DNA of 64,000 nucleotides from Bacteroidetes bacterium UBA1312 (lineage in GTDB: Bacteria > Bacteroidota > Bacteroidia > Chitinophagales > Chitinophagaceae): assembly GCA_002307135.1 (NCBI GenBank), contig DBTQ01000036.1:1-64000 (forward strand), given 5' to 3'. Positions within the stretch are counted from its first letter, which is position 1. Each line of letters starts with the position of its first letter. A program made the translations under genes and the position numbers. Below are positions 8,605-16,378 of this stretch, piece by piece. The notes below the pieces were generated by a model that searched no databases, was not told where the DNA came from, and saw only the letters and a program-made list of their open reading frames with translations.

Positions 8605-10221
8605 ATGAAAAAGAAACTATTACTAGCGCTCCTTTCTTTAACTGCTTGGGGCAGCAAAGCACAGACCACACCATTCCCAACCATTGAATATTTGGATGTC
8701 AACCGGTTTAATACAGGGCATCTGGTACATGGAGATATGTGGTGGAACCCAGCAACCAATCAACCTAGTTGTGAATACCCAAAAGGTACCGGAAAACATG
8801 CCTCTTTTGCGGGAGCAATATGGATGAGTGGGGTAGATGACGCAGGAGCCTTGCATGTAGCAGCTCAAACCTATCGGCAAAAGGGCAATGATTATTGGCC
8901 TGGCCCGCTGGATGCTACAGATACGATTACATACCCCACGTCGCAAAACTGGGCTAAAATATGGAAAATAAACAGAAGTGATGTTGTCAGCTTTTTGTCG
9001 AGCAGTACACATACATTGGCGAGCACGCCAACAGTTATTCTTGAATGGCCTGGTAAAGGTAGTGCTTATGCCAAAGGCAATGCAGGAGCCTCATTGAGTA
9101 TCACTACTGAAATGGCTCCATTTGTAGATGTGGACGGAGATGGTGTATATAATCCGCTTAAGGGTGACTATCCGGATATGAAAGGCGACCAGATGCTGTG
9201 GTGGGTGTTTAATGATAATGGTTCGCCACATGGCAATTCCGGAGCTCAACCGCTTAAAATAGAGTGCCATGCCATGGCTTACGGCTACAGTAGAGGTGGC
9301 GCTGTGGACAATATGATGTTTTATGAATATACGCTGTACAACAAATCATCCAATAAATACAGTGGTTTCCGGTTCGGCTTTTGGTCTGATGCTGATTTAG
9401 GAAATCCTTCTGATGATTATATCGGTTTTGATTCCACACATCGCATGGCTATTGAATACAATGCGACTTTACCGGATGGCGCAAATGGGCTCAACTCTTA
9501 TGGTACTCATCCGCCTATTACGGGTTTGAGCTTTACAGAGATGCCGGGCGACGGATGCGCAGGAGCAATGCCTGCAGGTAGTTTCGATTATTTTGAAAAT
9601 GCTTCGTCTCCAATATTCAGGGATCCGGATAATGCGACCTCTTTTGACAATTACATGCATGCTAAAACATACAATGGTCTTCATATTTTAAAAAGCTACC
9701 CTCTCAAAGGTTTATCTTATCCCGGTAATTATGTTTTCCCGGGTACCGAAATGTGTGACTCTAGTTTTATGCTTGCTGACCGTAGATATGTAATGGCTAC
9801 CAATGATTATACCTTCTTACCCAATAGCAAAACCAAAGTAGGCATGGTCTTTATGGCTACCGATACTACCGGCAATGCGTGCGGTCACCTGGACATTAAC
9901 GCCATCACTAAGCTTGCCGATAGTGCCTGGAAGATATATTGCACGCCATTGCCCTTGGGCACGCATGATATAAGCTTAGCACAAAACACGCTGAAGGTGT
10001 ATCCAAATCCTGCACAAACAATATTATTTATTGAAACAAAGTTGACATCAAACGAAGAACAAGTGCTGGTGTATGATGCACTAGGTAGAGTGATGAACAT
10101 TGGCTACAATCGTAAAGGTGCCACACTCGAACTCAATATCAGTGCACTTGCCCCCGGTGTTTATTCATTGCTGTATCGCAATGGAACAGCACAGCAATCC
10201 CAGACTTTTGTAAAGCAATAA
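8605..10221 (+). CDS. T9SS-exported protein with type A sorting domain
   Basis: A 538-residue protein with a clear signal peptide (MKKKLLLALLSLTAWGSKAQ) and a C-terminal T9SS type A sorting domain (LKVYPNPAQTILFIE, final GVYSLLYRNGTAQQSQTFVKQ). The middle has aromatic-rich WWNPATNQPSCEYP, an Asp-rich VDVDGDGVYNPLKGDYPDMKGDQ that looks like a calcium-binding loop, and FYEYTLYNKSSNKYSGF. This is a known architecture of large uncharacterised secreted proteins in Bacteroidota. It should cross the outer membrane through the type IX system. The -7-like TATATTTG lies at 8554-8561 and a terminator at 10291. Confidence 0.75.
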   Translation: MKKKLLLALLSLTAWGSKAQTTPFPTIEYLDVNRFNTGHLVHGDMWWNPATNQPSCEYPKGTGKHASFAGAIWMSGVDDAGALHVAAQTYRQKGNDYWPGPLDATDTITYPTSQNWAKIWKINRSDVVSFLSSSTHTLASTPTVILEWPGKGSAYAKGNAGASLSITTEMAPFVDVDGDGVYNPLKGDYPDMKGDQMLWWVFNDNGSPHGNSGAQPLKIECHAMAYGYSRGGAVDNMMFYEYTLYNKSSNKYSGFRFGFWSDADLGNPSDDYIGFDSTHRMAIEYNATLPDGANGLNSYGTHPPITGLSFTEMPGDGCAGAMPAGSFDYFENASSPIFRDPDNATSFDNYMHAKTYNGLHILKSYPLKGLSYPGNYVFPGTEMCDSSFMLADRRYVMATNDYTFLPNSKTKVGMVFMATDTTGNACGHLDINAITKLADSAWKIYCTPLPLGTHDISLAQNTLKVYPNPAQTILFIETKLTSNEEQVLVYDALGRVMNIGYNRKGATLELNISALAPGVYSLLYRNGTAQQSQTFVKQ

Positions 10222-10290
10222 TTTCATGCCACACCCTCTGTCATGCCGAGGATACGAGGCATCTAAAGTTACCTGACATTTTAAAATAGA

Positions 10291-10335
10291 ACAGGGCATA
10301 ATAAACAAAAGTGTTTATTGTGCCCTGTATTTTTA
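10291..10335 (+). terminator. Rho-independent terminator after the T9SS gene
   Basis: The 17-bp arms 10291-10307 and 10312-10328 (ACAGGGCATAATAAACA with one G-U pair) enclose a 4-base loop and are followed by ATTTTTAT. A decayed version sits at about 8374-8420. Confidence 0.8.
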
Positions 10336-10354
10336 TAGCGCAATAGCTGTGTAT

Positions 10355-10393
10355 TTACAGCACCACATTGATCATTTTACCCCTTACAAAAAT
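10355..10393 (-). repeat. 39-bp copy of the leuS 3' end
   Basis: Bases 10355-10393 match 11952-11990, the last 39 bases of leuS including its stop, with one mismatch. On the minus strand the copy still reads DDIFVRGKMINVVL-stop, against VIFVRGKMINVVL-stop in leuS. It begins four bases after the stop of the glycosyltransferase gene, so that gene sits between two leuS tails 1597 bp apart. Confidence 0.85.
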
Positions 10394-10397
10394 ATCA

Positions 10398-11912
10398 TCA
10401 ATGCCTTAAATTTTCCGGGAACTTACCCCCTTTCTGGGCAAATGTTTTAAAAAGTTCTGTTTTTGAAGGCACGGAACTGATAAAGAAGCTATTGTCTTTA
10501 AAACTTAAATCTACAAAACTCGTATCTGGTAAATGAAGGCCCAAATAGTGTCCTGTATTGCCAACTACAGCGATTTCTTTTGTATTACCGGATAGGAATG
10601 TTTGGTCAATTTTATCGTCATAGGTTACGTGTCTGCCCGGATAAAAAGGCATTCTGCTTACTATGTCTTCATTAGAATAAAATATGATATGCCAAGGCAG
10701 CATGCAATCTGTAGAGTAACAATATTTGTATTGATGCGATTTTAAAAATTGGATAAGTTTAATTACTTGTCCTTTTTTGCCCTGTTGAAATTGAAAATTG
10801 TAGAAACTAATCATCGAGATAAAGCCTGTTACGATGAATCCAATTATAGTAAAGCGAATCGGTTTATTGAGCTGCTTATCTTTTAAATAAATGCATACAG
10901 CAATAAGTGCAAATGCAGAAACGGGTAATAAATATCTGCCCTCCTCTTTTATTGACGTAAGATTGAAAATAAAAATAAGAATAACAAAGCACGAAGACAT
11001 AATAAATAACCCATATCCTTTTCGTTTAAATAATAAATGAACAATGCCTTTTAAGGTGAGTAGATATAATATTATGGAACAAGCAACTGCCATAATAGCC
11101 CCTGGTACAAAAGGCGATTCATAAACATCGAAGAAATACTGCCCATGTAGCGAATTGTATAAATATTCGGGAAACCGGGCGATTCGCGGCCCCACTTGTT
11201 CTATTGGCGGTAGTTTGAAAACGGGGTTATAGCTTATGGTAATTCCTTGTTGGTAATACCAGAAACAGCCTAAACATACAATGCTTACCAGTAGTGTAAT
11301 GATGGTCTGCTTCCATTTTTTTTCAGATAATAGTTGAAAAGCGAATAAGGGCAATACACCGGTCAACCAAAGCATCTGGCTCTCATAAATAAGCACTATC
11401 AGTAGCCCATTTAATATGGAATAGCCGATTTTATCTTTTGTAGCGGGATGGAGCAGTAAAAGAATACACAGGTTGCTCAATGTAAATGCCGTAATGTATC
11501 CTCCTCTTGCTTTCATAGCCCAAACTGCCCATGCAGGGAGGCATATAAATAGTGTTATCAATAATAAAGCCTGAAGCTGGTTATTCTTGTTCAACAACAG
11601 GATAATTTTATAAAGAAAGATAACACCGATCGTCCATAAAAACAGAATACCTAATTTTACGGCTAATGTTCCTATGCCCAATATCAAGTAAAAAGGAACG
11701 ATCGCACATGATTCTAAAAAGGTAAATCCGTATCTCTGTCCCCAGAAGAATAAAGAGAAATCTTTTCCTGCCATAAGGTATTTTGCCATAACGCCAGTTA
11801 CACACTCATCTTCATCCAAAAATAAGTATGGACTCAGCAATTGGGGCAAACGTGTGACAATGCATAGTAGCACTATCACAATAACAGGATACTTCGTTAG
11901 CAATGTTTTCAT
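10398..11912 (-). CDS. GT-C-type membrane glycosyltransferase (GT39/ArnT-like)
   Basis: A 504-residue polytopic membrane protein with about ten hydrophobic helices. Near the N-terminus, after the first helix, is LFLDEDECVTGVMAKYL, the acidic first-loop signature of GT-C glycosyltransferases that use polyprenyl-phosphate sugars (PMT/ArnT superfamily). The C-terminal part is soluble and presumably periplasmic. Substrate unknown; a sugar added to envelope glycan, lipid or protein is the family expectation. It starts 39 nt after the leuS stop and ends 4 nt before a second copy of the leuS tail, which suggests it arrived as an inserted segment. Confidence 0.65.
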   Translation of the reverse strand: MKTLLTKYPVIVIVLLCIVTRLPQLLSPYLFLDEDECVTGVMAKYLMAGKDFSLFFWGQRYGFTFLESCAIVPFYLILGIGTLAVKLGILFLWTIGVIFLYKIILLLNKNNQLQALLLITLFICLPAWAVWAMKARGGYITAFTLSNLCILLLLHPATKDKIGYSILNGLLIVLIYESQMLWLTGVLPLFAFQLLSEKKWKQTIITLLVSIVCLGCFWYYQQGITISYNPVFKLPPIEQVGPRIARFPEYLYNSLHGQYFFDVYESPFVPGAIMAVACSIILYLLTLKGIVHLLFKRKGYGLFIMSSCFVILIFIFNLTSIKEEGRYLLPVSAFALIAVCIYLKDKQLNKPIRFTIIGFIVTGFISMISFYNFQFQQGKKGQVIKLIQFLKSHQYKYCYSTDCMLPWHIIFYSNEDIVSRMPFYPGRHVTYDDKIDQTFLSGNTKEIAVVGNTGHYLGLHLPDTSFVDLSFKDNSFFISSVPSKTELFKTFAQKGGKFPENLRH

Positions 11913-11951
11913 GGGTAGCTACAATGACTAATTTCGTTAACGACGCGTTGC

Positions 11952-11990
11952 TTACAGCACCACATTGATCATTTTACCTCTTACAAAAAT
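11952..11990 (-). repeat. 39-bp leuS tail, genuine copy
   Basis: The 3' end of leuS (FVRGKMINVVL-stop), the partner of the direct repeat at 10355-10393. Identity is 38 of 39 and stops abruptly at both ends. Confidence 0.85.
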
Positions 11991-14900
11991 CACCTTCTTG
12001 GGCGCTTTGCCTTCCAGCCATTTCTGTACAATCTCGTTGGCCATTACAGTTGCTTTGATGTCTTCTTCGAATGCATCGAGTGCAAACTCCAGTTCTGTGC
12101 GGGTTTTGCCGTTGATGGCTACGGGATAGAGTTTGCTGTTTTCGGCTACATACTGCTCTTCCCATTTTGGGAATGCAGCAGCTACTACCGAACCCTCGTT
12201 GCCCAGCTGTTGCCACAGCTCTTCCGCTATATGCGGTGCATAGGGCGTGATCAACTGTACCAATGGCTCGAGGATGCTACGTTTGTGACAGTTGAGGTCG
12301 TTGAGCTCATTGACTACAATCATAAACTGGCTCACGGCAGTATTGAACGAGAAACGCTCGGTATCCTGTTCTATCTTTTTAATTGTTTTGTGCAATGCTT
12401 TCAACTCTGCTTCGGTGGCTGCTTCGGCTGTTACGATCCAACCCTTGGTGTCGTCGTTGTACATGCGCCAAAACTTGCGGAGGAAGCGGTGCACACCTTC
12501 AATACCCTTGGTATCCCAGGGTTTGCTCACATCCAATGGCCCGAGGAACATCTCGTACATACGGAAGGTATCGGCACCGTATTGTGCGATGATTTCATCG
12601 GGATTCACCACATTGTATTTGGACTTGGACATCTTTTCGACCAATGATGCAAGAAATATACCATCACGCCTAAGTTCTCCTTCCTCCCCAATAGTCAAGT
12701 CCTCTACACCTATAATTTTATAATCTTCTAGAGTTAGAAATCGTGCATTAGTAAACCTATAGCTTTCCTTTTTTAAGCGATTTAGATTTTCGTTAGAAAG
12801 AAAATATTTCCCACTAATAATTTCTAAATATTCAATAGGGATATGCAGTTCTACAATAGTGTAATTTGAGTTGAAATCGTGGTGAAAATCTCTATCAACA
12901 AGTAGTGCATCAATCCCTGTTATGTTGTCAGTGCCATTGTCTTTTATTATAAGATCTCCCGACTTGTTCACTATTACAACTTTAGTAATACCACTCACTC
13001 CCTGTATCATCCCCTGATTCACCAGTTTCTTAAATGGTTCGTCGAAGCCGATAAAACCTAAGTCGTACAAGGCTTTTGTCCACATACGGCTGTAGAGCAA
13101 ATGCCCTACGGCATGTTCCGTACCGCCTATATAAATATCCACCTGGTTCCAGTAATCGGTAGCAGCACGGTCGGCAAATTCATGCTCGTTGTGCGGATCC
13201 ATAAAGCGCAGGAAGTACCACGATGAACCTGCATAGCCCGGCATGGTGTTGGTTTCGCGTTTGACCTCACCCCCGTCCCCTCTCCTAGGGAGAGGGGTGC
13301 CCGAGTGGGCTAGCCCATCAGCATTTGCAGACGTACTATTTTCATTGTATTGTTCTGGTTCTGTATGCTTAGCGACCAGTTCACGGGCAATGGTATCAAG
13401 TACGGTATTTATATTTTGATTTACTTCATTATTAGTAAACCGCAACATACTAAAGCCTTGCTCTTTTAGCCATTCTGCTCTTGCGTTATCAAATTTTATT
13501 TGCTCGGGTTCGTTGTGGTAGCCCCCATCTATTTCTACAATTAATTTCTTTTCCAAACAAACAAAATCAGGAATATAGCCTGCAATAGGGTGTTGTCTTC
13601 TGAACTTAAAACCCCCAACATTTCTGTTGCGTAGTGCTTGCCACATTTTGTCTTCTTCAACTGTTGGCTCTTTTCTGTGTTGTTTTGCAAATTGTATGGT
13701 TTTGCTCCATTCATCAACAGTGCTATTGATGAATCTTGTCGTTGCTGATTCTTGGTGTTCGGTTTCGGATGCGGGGTCAGGGATGTCATTTCCCCTCTCC
13801 CTTGGAGAAGTATTAGGAATGTCAGTTCCCCTCTCTTCAGGAGAGGAATTAGGGATGTCATTTCCCCTCTCCTTAGGAGAGGCATTAGGGATGTCAGCTC
13901 CCCTCTCCTTAGGAGAGGTATTAGGGATGTCAGTTCCCCTCTCCCTAGGAGAGGGGCTAGGGGTGAGGTTAACCCACTCCTCAATATTCGCCAAAGGCCC
14001 TTCGCCGTCCGGCCCGGGGCCATACTTATCCACGTATGGCAATTCCAATGGCAACTCGCTTTCGTCCAACGGGTAGGCAATACCATCCTTCCATTTAATC
14101 GGGAAGGGTTCGCCCCAATAGCGCTGACGGCTAAAGGCTGCATCACGCATTTTGAAATTCACCTTAGCGGCTCCCAAACCATCTGCCAGCATCCGCTCAA
14201 TCACTTTTGCAGCAGCCTCTTTGGGGAGCAGCCCATTGATGAAATCGCTGTTCACTAAGGTGAAATCCTTTTCGCTATAAGCCTCTTCGCCCGTGTATTT
14301 TTCGCCAACAATGTTGGTAATAGGAATATTGAAATGTTGCGCAAACTTATGATCGCGCTCGTCGCCGCAAGGTACCGCCATAATAGCGCCGGTACCATAG
14401 CCCGCCAACACATATTCCGAAATCCATACGGGTATCGTCTTTCCCGTAAACGGATGAACAGCATAAGCGCCGGTAAAGCAGCCCGAAATCTTCTTCTCCG
14501 CCATACGCTCGCGCTCGGAGCGGCTCTTTACGTGGTCGATATACTCCTGCACCTGTTGTTGTTGGGCTGCAGTAGTAATGCCCGCTACCAGATCGTGCTC
14601 GGGTGCCAGCACCATAAAGTCCACACCAAAAATAGTGTCGGGTCGGGTAGTGAATACCGCTATGGTATGCGCACTATCCTGCACTTTAAAACTCAACTGC
14701 GCACCTACACTTTTACCAATCCAGTTGCGCTGCATTTCCTTCATGGCTTCGCTAAAGTCCACTGTTTCCAGACCTTGCAGCAAACGGTCGGCATACTCGG
14801 TAATGCGCAGGTACCATTGGCGCAGCTTCTTCTTCACCACCGGATGGCCACCGCGCTCACTTACACCATTCACCACCTCGTCGTTGGCCAATACCGTACC

Positions 14901-15554
14901 CAATGCCTCACACCAGTTCACCTCGCCATAGCCACAAAAAGCCAAGCGGTAATGCATCAAAATATCCTGTTGTTGTTTTTCGCTGTATGCCTTCCACTCT
15001 GCTGCCGTAAAACGGATGGCAGCATCGCCGGGGCATGTGTGATTGGTATTCCCTTCCTGTTCAAATGCCGCTACCAAAGTGCTGATCGGTACCGCTTTTT
15101 GCAACTTCCTGTCGAGGAAGCTATTGAACAATTGCAGGAAAATCCATTGTGTCCAGCGGTAGTATTTCTTATCGCTCGTGCGGAACTCGCGGCTCCAGTC
15201 GTAGCAAAAACCAATATTATCCAATTGCTCGTGGTAACGTGCAATATTTTTTTCGGTAGTATTGACAGGGTGTTGTCCTGTTTCCAAAGCATACTGCTCG
15301 GCAGGCAGCCCAAATGCATCGAAACCCATAGGGTGCAGTACATTGAACCCCTTCATGCGCTTGTAGCGCGCATAAATATCGGAGGCTATGTAGCCCAGCG
15401 GATGGCCTACATGCAGGCCTGCACCACTGGGGTAAGGAAACATATCGAGTATGTAAAATTTAGGCTTGTCGCTCTTGTTGCTTACTTTATAAACATCCTG
15501 TTCTTTCCACTTATTCTTGGCATCACGTTCTATACTTTCAAAATTGTACTCCAT
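11952..15554 (-). CDS. leuS: leucyl-tRNA synthetase carrying an in-frame DUF559 insertion
   Basis: Charges tRNA-Leu in the cytoplasm. I chose ATG 15554 (MEYNFESIERDAK), the family start; the frame is open to 15611. The HIGH-type motif is HVGH (residues 48-51) and KMSKS is at 974-978. The editing domain and the Bacteroidota-specific insertion before KMSKS are present. The product is 1200 residues, about 270 longer than usual. The excess is residues 530-763: five 12-residue repeats (SPxERGxDIPN) and a DUF559 endonuclease-like domain (Asp663, Glu674, Asp676), inserted between EEWVN and KRETNTMPGYAGSSWYF in the catalytic core. No frame break is seen. A tandem-repeat block lies upstream at 15657-15746. 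Confidence 0.93.
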   Translation of the reverse strand: MEYNFESIERDAKNKWKEQDVYKVSNKSDKPKFYILDMFPYPSGAGLHVGHPLGYIASDIYARYKRMKGFNVLHPMGFDAFGLPAEQYALETGQHPVNTTEKNIARYHEQLDNIGFCYDWSREFRTSDKKYYRWTQWIFLQLFNSFLDRKLQKAVPISTLVAAFEQEGNTNHTCPGDAAIRFTAAEWKAYSEKQQQDILMHYRLAFCGYGEVNWCEALGTVLANDEVVNGVSERGGHPVVKKKLRQWYLRITEYADRLLQGLETVDFSEAMKEMQRNWIGKSVGAQLSFKVQDSAHTIAVFTTRPDTIFGVDFMVLAPEHDLVAGITTAAQQQQVQEYIDHVKSRSERERMAEKKISGCFTGAYAVHPFTGKTIPVWISEYVLAGYGTGAIMAVPCGDERDHKFAQHFNIPITNIVGEKYTGEEAYSEKDFTLVNSDFINGLLPKEAAAKVIERMLADGLGAAKVNFKMRDAAFSRQRYWGEPFPIKWKDGIAYPLDESELPLELPYVDKYGPGPDGEGPLANIEEWVNLTPSPSPRERGTDIPNTSPKERGADIPNASPKERGNDIPNSSPEERGTDIPNTSPRERGNDIPDPASETEHQESATTRFINSTVDEWSKTIQFAKQHRKEPTVEEDKMWQALRNRNVGGFKFRRQHPIAGYIPDFVCLEKKLIVEIDGGYHNEPEQIKFDNARAEWLKEQGFSMLRFTNNEVNQNINTVLDTIARELVAKHTEPEQYNENSTSANADGLAHSGTPLPRRGDGGEVKRETNTMPGYAGSSWYFLRFMDPHNEHEFADRAATDYWNQVDIYIGGTEHAVGHLLYSRMWTKALYDLGFIGFDEPFKKLVNQGMIQGVSGITKVVIVNKSGDLIIKDNGTDNITGIDALLVDRDFHHDFNSNYTIVELHIPIEYLEIISGKYFLSNENLNRLKKESYRFTNARFLTLEDYKIIGVEDLTIGEEGELRRDGIFLASLVEKMSKSKYNVVNPDEIIAQYGADTFRMYEMFLGPLDVSKPWDTKGIEGVHRFLRKFWRMYNDDTKGWIVTAEAATEAELKALHKTIKKIEQDTERFSFNTAVSQFMIVVNELNDLNCHKRSILEPLVQLITPYAPHIAEELWQQLGNEGSVVAAAFPKWEEQYVAENSKLYPVAINGKTRTELEFALDAFEEDIKATVMANEIVQKWLEGKAPKKVIFVRGKMINVVL
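13264..13297. repeat. terminal inverted repeat of the leuS insertion, distal end
   Basis: A 34-bp repeat, ACCTCACCCC-CGT-(21-bp palindromic arm CCCCTCTCC...GGAGAGGGG). It matches the reverse complement of 13936-13969 except for three central bases (CGT against TAG). The arm is itself a near-perfect palindrome, so it can fold on its own. Confidence 0.85.
13782..13961. repeat. five tandem 36-bp palindromic repeats
   Basis: Units begin with GATGTCA (or AATGTCA) at 13782, 13818, 13854, 13890 and 13926, an exact 36-bp period. Each contains the inverted repeat CCCTCTCC-TTAGGAGAGG. In leuS frame each unit is 12 codons, variants of SPKERGADIPN. This is a REP-like sequence that stays open in several frames on both strands. 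Confidence 0.85.
13936..13969. repeat. terminal inverted repeat of the leuS insertion, proximal end
   Basis: Partner of 13264-13297 in inverted orientation, and continuous with the fifth 36-bp repeat unit. The outer end, ACCTCACCCC on the minus strand, directly follows the leuS codons for WVN. Confidence 0.85.
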
Positions 15555-15656
15555 ATAAATAGCTAAAATAGTGCGCAAATTAAGCAAAATAAAGGGTTTG
15601 TAGGTGGCCATAGAATTGAAAAAATAATGCGACGCTATATTTTTAGCTTAAAAATC

Positions 15657-15746
15657 TAACGTCGATACGTTGGGGGACGTAATGCCGATACGTTGAGCAC
15701 CTAACGCCGATACGTTAGAGACGTAATGCCGATAGGTTGGGGGGGT
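15657..15746. repeat. four tandem 22-23-bp repeats upstream of leuS
   Basis: Four units of about 22 bp, each with the core AACGyCGATACGTT or AATGCCGATAsGTT; the first holds the arms AACGT and ACGTT around CGAT. The block lies between the maf stop (15830) and the leuS start (15554), about 100-190 bp upstream of leuS. Its GC-rich character stands out from the flanks. A regulatory role is possible; it may equally be a genomic intergenic repeat. Confidence 0.7.
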
Positions 15747-15829
15747 AGGTAAAAATTCAGGTTATTGGGTATTAAACAATTTTGTTTGAAAAACCCTCCT
15801 CAAACGCTTAGGTTTCATTAAGGGGTATT

Positions 15830-16378
15830 TTACAAGTATTTTACCAGCTCGCCGATGGGCAGACCCATCACGTTGTAGTAATCGCCGTTTATCTTTTCGA
15901 TACCGATCATACCGATCCATTCCTGAATAGCATAAGAGCCTGCTTTGTCGAATGGTTTGTAGGTGCTGATATAATAATCGATCTGGGCTTCGCTTAGCGG
16001 CCGGAAGTGTACTTCAGTAGTTACCGAAAAGCTTTTTTGATCGGCGCCTTGTTGTATGCATACGCCTGTTACTACCCGGTGTATTTTACCCGATAGTTTT
16101 TGGAGCATGGCTTTGGCATCAGCAGCATCTTTAGGTTTGCCCAATATTTCACCATCGAGCAATACCACCGTGTCGGCAGCGATGATCGTCTTGTCCGGGT
16201 GTTGGTCGGCTATAACAGTTGCTTTCTTTTGAGCCAGAAATTCCGGTACCAATGCACCATCCATACCTGCGGGGTTGGTTTCGTCCACATCGGCAACGAT
16301 GATGTCAAATGTAAAGCCGGCTTGCTCGAGGAGCTGTTTGCGGCGGGGTGATTGCGATGCGAGTATGAGTTTATCCAT
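15830..16378 (-). CDS. maf: Maf-family nucleoside triphosphate pyrophosphatase
   Basis: A 182-residue protein, the usual Maf length. The signature LILASQSPRRKQLLEQAGF lies at the N-terminus, followed by DVDET and AADTVVLLDGEILGKPKD. The family hydrolyses non-canonical or pyrimidine NTPs (dTTP/UTP) and is a housekeeping enzyme linked to cell division control. It overlaps the 3' end of the upstream UbiA gene by 8 bp, so the two are probably co-transcribed with pyrE further upstream. Confidence 0.92.
   Translation of the reverse strand: MDKLILASQSPRRKQLLEQAGFTFDIIVADVDETNPAGMDGALVPEFLAQKKATVIADQHPDKTIIAADTVVLLDGEILGKPKDAADAKAMLQKLSGKIHRVVTGVCIQQGADQKSFSVTTEVHFRPLSEAQIDYYISTYKPFDKAGSYAIQEWIGMIGIEKINGDYYNVMGLPIGELVKYL

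Larger units (their letters stand above)
13264..13969 (-). mobile_element. DUF559 nuclease element embedded in leuS
   Basis: A 706-bp segment bounded by 34-bp terminal inverted repeats (31 of 34 identical) and fully open in the leuS frame (234 codons, residues 530-763). From the leuS-upstream side it holds five 36-bp repeats, then a DUF559-type PD-(D/E)XK nuclease-like domain: FAKQHRKEPTVEEDKMW, GGFKFRRQHPIAGYIPDFVC, KKLIVEIDGGYH and FTNNEVNQNINTVLDTI. The DUF559 family is known and related to Vsr-like endonucleases; activity here is inferred. No intein splice motifs are present, so the domain probably remains in the LeuRS protein. It resembles a selfish, ORF-preserving insertion. Confidence 0.75.

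Noticed and set aside
12210..12723. Overlapping plus-strand ORFs opposite the leuS 3' part
   Set aside because: They share the strand-opposite region of KMSKS and the anticodon-binding domain, lack domains, and have no start signals.
13782..13961. CRISPR array
   Set aside because: The 36-bp units are directly tandem with no spacers and encode in-frame peptide repeats. The 22-bp units at 15657 also lack spacers.
13264..13969. Intein or group I intron in leuS
   Set aside because: No splice-junction residues (N-terminal Cys/Ser, C-terminal His-Asn) and no intron core; the reading frame is continuous.
13627..14258. Plus-strand ORFs (149 and 168 codons) across the leuS insertion
   Set aside because: The 36-bp palindromic repeats stay open in several frames of both strands; the DUF559 domain is only readable in the leuS frame.
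14334..15566. 410-codon plus-strand ORF opposite leuS
   Set aside because: Shadow of leuS: the composition mirrors leuS codons, there are no domains, and leuS has full synthetase motifs on the other strand.
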